Below, piece after piece: positions 55,875-64,000 of a DNA stretch of 64,000 nt (positions are counted from its first letter, which is position 1; each line of letters begins with the position of its first letter). The notes below the pieces were generated by a model. That model made no database searches. It had not been told where the DNA came from and worked only from the letters and a program-made list of their open reading frames with translations. Both the position numbers and the translations under genes were made by a program. Source of the stretch: Centrapalus pauciflorus (lineage: Eukaryota > Streptophyta > Magnoliopsida > Asterales > Asteraceae); the NCBI GenBank assembly GCA_020465985.1, contig JAANYP010002016.1, forward strand, positions 378,282-442,281, written 5' to 3'.

Positions 55875-58284
55875 TGTCACACCCCGTTACCCCGGTTGGC
55901 AACGAAGCGTGGCGTCGCGGAAGCGTAACCATAATCATAACGAACGACCACTATATGGACGTTTTCAAAAATACATCGGTATAACTTTAAAAGATATAAT
56001 GTTTTACATAACCCAAAATGATAAAGAGAAGTTCGCAAGGTACAGAGATTTAAATACATAATTAAATCATCCAAAATAATGCAAATAAATCTCCGACGGT
56101 TTGAAACTGAGTGCGACTCCTTAAATGCGGAAGCTTGAAAATACTACCGATGTGATGGACTTGCCTTAATTTCCTGAAAATACACGCTAAAATACGTCAA
56201 CAAAATTGTTGGTGAGCTCATAGGTTTACACGTAAATCTGACTTGTATGGACAACAATAATAGAGATTGAATTTATAAAATCATAAATTCCATGTTATGT
56301 ATTACATATAAACCATCATGCAACCGAAGCTTAATTAAAATGAGTTTGCCCTGTGCAGTATTCCCATACGTAATACCGTGTGTTAAAAATATATGCACTC
56401 GCTGTTAGCCGACCCGAACTAACCCGAATGGGGGACATGACTCCCGATAGATCCATCCACAATATATTCACGCTTACAAATAAATGCAATTAACGGTTCA
56501 TGATATAAGGGTGGATGGTACCACATGTGTAATACATAATAGAAATGATGTTGTTTTTGTGTCCATATAAAAACGAAGCATGTATTTCATGCCCAAAACA
56601 TAACATTTTGAAAATAGGGGCTATGAGGACTCACCGAGATCGCGATGGCAAAAACTAGCGTAAAAAGATATTTAGCGTGAATGGATGGATGATGCGTCGC
56701 GTGAGTTTAATCGAGTCCTAAATGATAATAAGGACTTAATATCTCTAATATATGATGATATATATATATATTTATAGATTTTTATGTCATAAATAACCCA
56801 ACATTACAAGTTTATAAATAAAATTCGCTTAAAACGTCAAGTTTATATATATATATAATTTTCCAGCTTTTTCGGCCTACTTTGAGGCTGTTTTTGACCA
56901 AGCTCCAAAATGTTTTAGACTTTGGTTTTCTAGGACATTAAACTACTATATACAAAGGATTTTTAGAATCAAGAACGGCCATTTTTCGAGATGTTTAGGT
57001 TGGTGAAAAAGCTCGTTAAAAACCCTATGTTGGCCATTTTTTAACTGTCAAACTTTCGGTTTCCCAAATAATTTCTGGAGGTCTTAAACTCCAAAATAAA
57101 TTATGAAAAAAATCCAGATCTATAGTTAAGACATATATCTAACGTTTGAGACAAGAATCAACTCATTTCGTTAAGTTATGAATTAGTTATGATTTTTCAA
57201 AGTTGATATAAAATTTCTGTCGAAAATCCGCAGTTTATAAACTTGAAACAACTTACGATTCTTGTTGTTTATTCAAAGAATACTTGTATAAAAGTTATAA
57301 AACACATATATATCACATGTTTTCATAATATTAACACTTTTATAATGTGTTCATATATATTCATAAACACATTTAAAGAAACAATCTTAAAAATAAAACT
57401 AGAAACTTATAAACTTGAGTTTTTATGAAACTTGTTGTTGTTGGTGATTATATATATTATGCAAGACTTATATAAACATAAATATAAGATGAAATAAGTT
57501 AGTATTTACTTACTTTGATGTTTTATAAGAATGCAAATGAGAAGAAGTTAAAAATCTTGCAAAAGTTGCACCAAGAACACTTCAATATATGAAGAACACT
57601 TGAAATACTTCAAGAACACCAAAAATTGAAGGTTTTTGTCTTTGGGAGGGCTTATGGCCGGTTTTTGAAGAGAGAAAAGAGGGGTTTTGGTATGTTTAAA
57701 ATGAATGGAAATGTTCTCTATTTATAGGAAAAATTGGATCTTGAAAAGATTGTGAAATGATGAAGAATAGTGCAAATCTTGGATGAATTGAAATAAAGAG
57801 GATTTGATTTTGATATGTTGAGTAAAATAAATTATTTCAAGGTTCTTTTGTCCTTCCTATTGGCTGGCCTAAGGGAGGTATTTTTGGTGTATTTTCATTT
57901 ATTTTTTTTATAAAAGTATTTTGAAATGTATTCTTGTATTTCCCCTTTTTTGTAAATTAATAAATACTTTTGGATCATTGTTTTAATGAATTGTTTTAGT
58001 CTTGCATAATTAAGGTTAAGTAATTGTATTAGTGTATGATTAGTGTCACTAATCATAATTTAGTTATGTAATTATTTGAATTAATCCCTCATATCGTAAA
58101 TCGATCGGATTAATAGATTTCCCGATTCATCGCACCGATGAATTTGATTCTAATTGAGTTGAATTTTCTAATAAACCTTGTTAACCACTTGATTAATTTC
58201 TAATGACCACTGATTAGGGTATAATTGACTATTAAATACAGATTAGGGTATTGTTGCTAACCTGGTTTAGTGCCGGATGTTACA
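55875..58284 (-). mobile_element. Element O: solo Ty3/gypsy LTR in the N integrase
   Basis: 2410 bp beginning (minus strand) TGTAACATCCGGCAC and ending GGGTGTGACA. Flanking 5-mers are caacc (55870-55874) and caagc (58285-58289), and the sister pol copies read acaagcggtattcac without interruption at this point. A core promoter CCTATAAATAGAGAAC is visible on the minus strand near 57720-57735. There is no internal domain, so it is the product of LTR-LTR recombination. It has no ORF of interest. Confidence 0.85.
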
Positions 58285-59321
58285 CAAGCGGTATTCACTG
58301 CCTCTCCCCAAAACATGGTAGGAAGCTTTGAATCCGAGAGCATGGTCTTTGCTGCCTCAATCAGAGTCCTGTTCTTCCGTTCTGCCACCCCATCTTGTTG
58401 TGGCTCATAAGGTGCACTAAATTGATGCACTATGCCTTTAGATAGGCAATATACACCAATTACTGTGTTTTTAAACTCTGTTCCATTATCACTCCTGATA
58501 CGTTTTACCCTCGTCCCATAGGAGTTTTCGACTTGGTCCAAGAACCTAATCAACTTTGCAGTTGTCTCGTCCTTCTTACCTAAAAAGAAAACCCATGAAA
58601 ATCGTGAGTAATCATCAGTGATAACTATACAGTACCAACTACCACCAATACTCCTTTTGTTGATAGGTCTGAATAGGTTCATATGCAACAAATTGAAAGT
58701 GGAAGCTATAGAGTTCTGAGTCTTTGACTTGTGTGACTTCTTGTGTTGTTTGCCTTTCTTGCACGTTACACACTTGTCTTCAAACTGAAAACTCTTCATA
58801 GGGACACCTTGCACCAGACCATGTTTAGTGATGTAGTTCATTTTTCTCAGGTGCAAGTGTGCCATACGTCTGTGCCATAAGACTGATTCGGTCTCTGAAG
58901 CTTTAGATAAAAGACAGATTGTTCCCATTGATGAATCGGAGATGTTCATGTCCAGCATGTACAGATCGTTCTTCCTTGGGGCTCTCATCATAATCCACTC
59001 TTCAGGAATTTTGAATCCTGGCTTTAGCGATAACGCTTCAGTATCAGTAAACAAAACTGAATTCTTCTTATCACAGATCTGAGAGACACTAATGAGATTG
59101 TGAGCAAGTCTATCAACGTGATATACTTGATCAAGTGTGATAGTCCCATTAGTAATCACTCCTGTTCCAGTGATATTTCCTCCTTTGTTCCCAGCAAATG
59201 ATACGAATCCCTTGTTCCCTCCCTTGAAGTCTGTGAGTAGACTTCTTTCCCCAGTCATGTGCCTAGAGCAACCACTGTCGACGAACCACTTGTTGTTGAG
59301 ACCTGTAGTTAACTCCTGCAC
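58285..59321 (-). pseudogene. pol: Element N pol, 5' part (protease end, GAG-pre-integrase, integrase core)
   Basis: One open frame of about 345 codons until element O. It has the aspartic protease active site WFVDSGCSRHMTG (about 59290), GAG-pre-integrase with LWHRRMAHLHLRKMN and CVTCKKGKQHKKSHK, and an integrase core with ITDDYSRFSWVFF, SDNGTEFKNT and PYEPQQDGVAERKNRTLIE. The DDE residues are all present. Of the visible copies this is the best-preserved integrase. Sequence upstream of QELTTG is separated from gag by one TAA at 59337, in the same frame. Confidence 0.88.
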
Positions 59322-59336
59322 ATGAAAGAGAACAAG

Positions 59337-61706
59337 TTAGTTATCACGAGGAACCCAAGTCATGACAGACTTGGTAATACCGTTCTCTTCCACATACGTG
59401 AACACCTTCCAAAACCCATCTCTCCTTTCAGGTGACTTGGGTGTTTGATTGAGAACCTGTTGTGGTGCAGAGTGATTTAAATTCACTCTTGGCCTTTGGT
59501 TAGGAATTTTCTGTAGAGCCCTTGAATAATTTCTATTATAGGGCATTTCAGATTGATATCCCTGGGCTCTACCTGGTGTCTCATGTCTTACAGGAGTGTG
59601 AGAACCACTTGTACTTGCTACAGTTGGTGAGGGATTATGTGGTTCAGGCTTTCCAACATAAGGTGTAGATTCTATCAACCTATATGGACAACTAGACGCA
59701 ACATGTCCCCTTTCATTACATCTAAAAGAAGACATTTTATCAATAGACTTCTTATGAGTGCCCTTTGACTTTGATGTCTCACTAGTGTCATGTTCTTTCT
59801 TCTCAACTACATTGACTATGTCTTCTTTCTGATTATTAAAGTCAGGTCTAGCTTCTCCTAGAAATTTATCACTAGAAGACTGCATAAATTTGACTTTCTT
59901 AATCGTGGCATTGTTATTAGTCACCTTAGTTGCTTTATCCTTATTAGATTCAGATACAGTTTCAGCTGCAACCTCTGACTCAACTGGTTTATCATTTTTA
60001 TCCTGAGGCTGAGGCACATAGTTATCGTTAAAAGGTGGAGGACTCTCTTTATAACCTAAACCTACTGGTTTCTTAGATTGACGCTGTGCATCTAAGATTT
60101 TCCCTAGATTCAGTGAAGAGTTCCTAAACTTTTCTAACTTACTATTTACCTCTGCAACCTTAACCTTTGCTTCAGCTAGCTCTACCTCTTTAATAGTTAG
60201 TTATTTGGTTAAAGCCTCAACATGCTCATTCTTCAGTTCTATCCTGACACACTGCTCACTTAGTTTGTCTTTTAGGACTATTACATCTTGAGCATCTTCT
60301 TTCAGCTTATTCCTAAGATCTTCTTTTACATCTAAGAGGCTAGCATTATCTGATTTTAAGGATTCAATTTGAGTAGATAAATTACTATGTGTTTCTAGCA
60401 CTAAATTCAATCTATCATTAGAAGTAGCACATAAAACACATAAATCACGGAATGTAAAAAAGTTCAGAATTACCTTTGTATGATCAGATTCCACGTTAGC
60501 CATCTGCACGGCAAACTCTAGAATGGTCCGATTAGCTGACTTCTCCACCAACACAGGACTTGTATCATTCTGTTCTCTATCCTCTGTTACTTCCTCTGCT
60601 CTGACATCCTCAGTCTCTGTTACTTCAGCCATGAACGCTCTAGCATTAGACTCTAGATGTGTACTCCAATCATACGTCGCATCAAGTTGTCTGTCTGATG
60701 ATACGTTGGTTAACAGATCAGTGATGTTCGCTTGATTACTGAACTACCAGGCTGATATCTCCCCTGAGATTGATTCTGATAGTTTTCAACTTTGGGTGGC
60801 TGACACTCTCGAGCAAAGTGTCCTAATCCCTGGCAGTTATAACACTTAACCTTGGATTTGTCGAACCCAATCTTATTGTTGCTAACCTTCAGATTTCTGC
60901 CTGTTCGTTTTCTGAATCTCTTGACCCTCTGAGTCACCATGGCCAGTTGCCATTGAAGATCCATTTCTTCGAGATCATTAGGATCCACCTGATCATAGTC
61001 CTCTTCCCATAACACAGGATCGTTGATTTTTCCTTGAACACAATTTCCATATGCTGCAACAAACGAAGCCAAAAGATTCAGCTGAGATTCGGCTGATTGT
61101 GCACTCATAGGCATCATTGTGTACTGTGGAGAAGTAGATGTTGATTGAGTCGGTTTATCTTCCAGTTTAGAATGCCCTAAGAAGGCCCGACTAGTTGTAT
61201 CTTCTACGTCCACTAGAATAGACGCTTCACCCGAAAAGAAAGCTATAGCTGTTTTTAGTTCACTCGCGACTGTGGGTTTTGATTTTCCAAAAAGATGTCT
61301 GGATCTTGTACTTGGTCATATTCCCTTTCTTTCTTGAGTAACTGAAAGTTTTAAGCCCTCAGCGTTCCAATGACTCCTTCGAGAGAAAGAGTTTCGAATT
61401 TTTCTTCATCATGCTTTATGAGCGCTACGTACATTTCCCATTTCGCTGGTAAAGCATCAAGAAGTTCCTCAATCTTCTCAAGTTCACGATACTCGACATC
61501 ATGATTATCCAACTCTGTCAATAACTGATAGAACCTAGTGATAGTGTCATTCAGCTTTTCGTTTTTCAATTCCTTGAATATTGCAAACTGCTGCTTAAGC
61601 ATCTCGGTCCTTCCTTTTCTAACCCGCGGATTTCCCTCACACCGTTTCTCGAGTGCATCCCACAAATCTTTAGTTGTACGATGATTACTAAATGTGTGTA
61701 GAATCC
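59337..61706 (-). pseudogene. gag: Element N gag, 5'-truncated
   Basis: Begins at the deletion joint, inside the capsid region (GILHTFSNHRTTKDLWDALE, RCEGNPRVRKGRTEMLKQQF, LLDALPAKWEMYVALIKHDE). It is frameshifted at 61350-61210, then runs through SQLNLLASFVAAYGNCVQGK and an intact knuckle CYNCQGLGHFAREC (60845-60800). A coiled coil of about 200 residues follows (60632-60080), then a second, defective knuckle SFRCNERGHVASSC (first Cys is Ser) near 59720. The C-terminus is PVRHETPGRAQGYQ to TWVPRDN-stop at 59337. The long coiled coil and second knuckle fit a Sirevirus-type gag. Confidence 0.85.
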
Positions 61707-62047
61707 CCTGATTCGAACTTGGACAGGATAAGTTCGACAAAGCCCAAGGCCTTTCGAACTTGTCCTCCATAAGTTCGAATCAGTTCCTTTGAACTTACCT
61801 TTGAACTTATGTTTGAACTTATCTTTGAACTTATGTTCAAACTTATCTTTGAACTTATGTTTGAACTTATTGTAACACATCAATTACACCAAGTTCAAAC
61901 ATACATACAATCAATATCAAACATATATTATCAAACATATAACAAAACATATATCAAACACGTATTAATATGCAATTACGAACAAATTGACTATTACAAA
62001 ATATCGTCTATACTTAGACTTCTATCGACACACAGAATGCACTAACA
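61707..62047 (-). repeat. Element N 5' LTR remnant (U3 side)
   Basis: Matches 48227-48563 of the 3' LTR. The plus-strand left half (R-U5) is gone. The joint to gag reads gaatcccctgattcgaac, where gag contributes gaatccc/ctga-like and the LTR contributes cccctgattcgaac. Ends GCACTAACA before the TSD. Confidence 0.88.
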
Positions 62048-62052
62048 AATAG

Positions 62053-64000
62053 GGTGGTATCCACTGCACCTTTGTTAAATCCACATTTCAAAAGATAATT
62101 TGAAAATGCATCATACCAAGCTCGAGGTGCTTGTTTAAGGCCATATAATGATTTTTCCAAAATAATACATGATCAGGCTTCGAAGGATCAGTAAACCCTT
62201 CGGGCTGATATGTATATACTTCGTCAGTTAATTCCCCATTTAAAAAAGTCGTTTTCACATCCATTTGATATACTATGAAGTTTTTATGTGCAGCAAATGC
62301 TAAAAACATTGGAATTGCTTCAATCCTAGCAACTGGGATAAATGTTTTGTCGTAATCAATTCCCTTCTGCTGGTTGTATCCGTTGGCAACGAGGGAAGCA
62401 TTGTTTCGAATGATGACACCATATTCGTATTTCTTATACTTGAAGATCCAGTTCGTGCCAATGATAGATTTTTCCTTTGGTCGCTCCACCAATCGCCAGA
62501 CCTTTAACCTTTCAAATTGATTTAACTCATCTTGCATAGCCAATATCCAGTCAGCATTGAGAAGAGCTTCTTTCCCAGTCTTTTGCTCAATACTGCACAA
62601 AAAAATTGAGAAGAGACACTTGATCATGGTACCTATTCTAGTTTTAATTGAAGCAGAAGGATCACCAATTATGTTTTCAGGAGGGGGATTCCTTGTCCAT
62701 TTGAATGTATGTGGGTAAGGTTGAAGTTGGTCTTGATTGGGTTTCAAGTCCGAGTAGGGAATATGGGGATTTACTGTAGAAGTTGATGGGATATCAACTG
62801 AGTTGGGGGTTTCTGAGTTTTTAGAATTCAGGGGGGTTTCAAAGGATTCTGGAGCTTGAACTGGTTGTACACTGTCCACATGTAAGTGTACACTCTTGTT
62901 GAAACCTCTCCAGTATCTTCTGAAATTGGTTGATACGAATGATCAGAGACTACGACCGGATCTTCAGTAATCCTGTCAGCATCCAAATTTGAAACATTAG
63001 ATTTGGTCTTTTCAAAGTAGTCTTCCTAAAAATTCTCAAACAACTTATTTAGATCATTCGTTTCAACATTTTGCTCAGATGACTTCATTGAAGTATACTG
63101 TTTAAGTTCGGGTCCTGAACTGGTGTGATCAGAAGGCATTACAACTCCTTCGTCGAATTTAACGTTTACGCTCTGATTAACAGTCTTCATCCTTTTGTTG
63201 TAGACTCGAATAGCCACAGACTCTTTAGAATATCCAATGAAGATGCCTTCATCCACTTTCTGATTAAACATTCCCATGTTGTCTTTGTCATTCAGCATAA
63301 AGCACCTGCATCCAAAGACATGAAAAAATTTCACATTAGTTACTCATTTATTTATCAGTTCGTATGGTGTCTTTCCGAATCTTTTGTTGATAATCGATCT
63401 GTTCTGACTAAAACAAGCAGTTTCTATAGCTTCAGCCCATTGGAATAACAGTAAATTTGAGTAAGCCAGCATCGTCCTAGCAGATTCAACAAGTGTGCAA
63501 TTTCTTCGTTCAACAACTCCATTCTGTTGTGGGGTACGAGCTGCTGAATATTGATGAGTTATTCCAATAGAACTCAGAAATATCTCAAGTGACTTATTCT
63601 TGAATTCTGTACCATTATCAAATCTAATGGTTTGAACTGATAGTTGCAAGTTGAGTTGATTTTTGCGAATGAAATCGATAATGATCTCGGTAGCATCGGA
63701 CTTGGATCTCAGGAAGAATACCCACATGTATCTTGAATAGTCGTTGACTATAACCAACACATATCTTTTCTTTTTAATGCTCTATACATGCATAGGCCCA
63801 CACAAGTCCATATGTAGAAGTTTTAAAGCCCTAGTTGAAAAGTGTTCAACCTTTGACTTGTGAGAAGCTCGCACCATCTTTCCTTTTTCACAGGCGGCAC
63901 ACAACTGCTCCTTCTAAAATTTGAGAGTTGGTAGCCTTTGACTAAACCACCTTTTGCGAGATTGGTTAATTATTTGAAATTTAGATGGGAAAGACGGCAA
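62053..64000 (-). pseudogene. pol: Element M pol, 5' part (GAG-pre-integrase end, integrase, RT N-terminus)
   Basis: From the right edge: GAG-pre-integrase tail, then the integrase core with IVNDYSRYMWVFF, RFDNGTEFKN and TPQQNGVVERRN (63760-63344, D-D-E present), FKVFGCRC-like HVFGCRCFMLNDKDN and GIFIGYSKESVAIRVYN (63334-63026), and a variable linker. RT starts at ALLNADWILAMQDELNQF and GTNWIFKYKKYEYGVIIRNN, with ARIEAIPMFLAFAAHKN, MDVKTTFLNGELTDEVY and QPEGFTDPSKPDHVL. It breaks frame near 62160 and continues with KCGFNKGAVDTTLF up to the N insertion. It rejoins IKCQGLDI at 47965. Compared with D/J/N it is a separate copia lineage. Confidence 0.88.

Larger units (their letters stand above)
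47971..62047 (-). mobile_element. Element N: near-complete Sirevirus-like copia with ORF3, inserted in M RT
   Basis: Flanked by the 5-bp duplication AATAG (47966-47970 and 62048-62052). Element-sense order: 5' LTR remnant (62047-61707), gag (to 59337), pol (59321-53542, with solo LTR O inside), spacer, ORF3 (51596-48600), PPT, 3' LTR (48563-47971). Without O it is about 11.7 kb. The 5' LTR lacks its R-U5 half, and the PBS, leader and gag start are deleted. Retained LTR parts differ by roughly 5 percent by eye, so it is older than B. Confidence 0.9.
41313..64000 (-). mobile_element. Element M: large Sirevirus-like copia (3' half in window), split by element N
   Basis: From left: 3' LTR (41313-41623), PPT, ORF3 (to 45169), a spacer with CTCGAA words, pol C-terminal parts (46974-47965), element N (47971-62047), then the rest of RT and integrase (62053 to the edge). 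The pol lineage differs from D, J and N. Four AGGGGAG or AGGGGGAG tracts follow the pol stop. The LTR is short (311 bp) with a TATA at TGTATATAAATATAG on the minus strand. Gag and the 5' LTR lie beyond the right edge. Confidence 0.85.

Noticed and set aside
56750..56860. Alternating TA runs in element O as an origin or regulatory site
   Set aside because: Simple AT slippage tracts inside a gypsy LTR, with nothing else pointing to function.
55875..58284. Element O as a complete small retroelement
   Set aside because: It has no internal LTR pair, PBS or PPT. One TG...CA unit with flanking 5-mers fits a solo LTR.
61566..61883. ORF with KFKDKFKHKFKDK repeats (also near 48226-48414, with hydrophobic plus-strand versions at 17055 and 61809)
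   Set aside because: It translates the 12-bp tttgaacttat repeat of the copia LTR. No coding function is expected.
1..64000. CRISPR array, operon, host resistance gene or tRNA
   Set aside because: Repeats with regular unique spacers, ribosome binding sites, NB-LRR motifs and tRNA boxes were not seen. The only tRNA-like matches are PBSs.

Overview
This is a plant nuclear repeat region: about 64 kb of nested LTR retrotransposons, nearly all transcribed from the minus strand, with no recognisable host gene, tRNA, rRNA or prokaryotic feature. AT-rich noncoding DNA, PBSs complementary to plant initiator tRNA-Met (TGGTATCAGAG), 5-bp target-site duplications (TSDs), Ty1/copia polyproteins of Sirevirus (SIRE/Maximus) type and a chromovirus-like Ty3/gypsy element indicate a eudicot. 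The extra ORF between pol and the 3' LTR, and the ACTCGGCGAGT words in a gypsy LTR, resemble what I know from Asteraceae, perhaps Lactuca. That placement is an inference from memory.

Layout, using letters as local names. A (1-8592): 5' part of a copia element whose gag is split by B. B (1321-7162): young non-autonomous element with 354-bp LTRs, TSD CGTTG and a gag fused to an ORF3, with no pol. C (8593-9798): spacer remnant of an older copia. D (9799-20752): copia with 3' LTR, ORF3, spacer and pol; its spacer is split by E (14000-17288, a rearranged LTR-gag-LTR unit, TSD TTGTA). F (20753-25606): internally deleted gypsy element that truncates D. G (25607-26464): broken plus-strand ORF of unknown origin. 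H (26465-29053): LTR remnant plus ORF3. I (29054-33300): LTR remnant, a second type of ORF3, and gag. J (33301-36203): copia pol. K (36204-38226): gypsy LTR on the plus strand. L (38227-41309): noncoding element with 415-bp LTRs. M (41313 to the right edge): large copia with LTR, ORF3, spacer and pol. M's RT is split by N (47971-62047, TSD AATAG), a near-complete copia of 14 kb whose integrase is in turn split by O (55875-58284), a solo gypsy LTR.

Elements D, H, N, M and B share a plan: gag (UBN2-like region, CCHC knuckle, coiled coil), pol (PR-INT-RT-RH, absent in B), a long spacer, then ORF3 in the env position. ORF3 has an N-terminal globular domain, low-complexity linker, coiled coil, acidic stretch and a C-terminal domain. 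Most copies carry stops or frameshifts.

The signal I find most interesting is an inverted repeat across the 3' LTR/polypurine-tract (PPT) boundary. In all five 3' ends that keep both arms (B, D, H, M, N) one arm lies in the LTR and the other just inside the element. The PPT and the start of U3 sit in a loop of 24-27 nt. The arm sequences differ completely between lineages while the geometry stays the same, and the D and N arms show a compensatory change.
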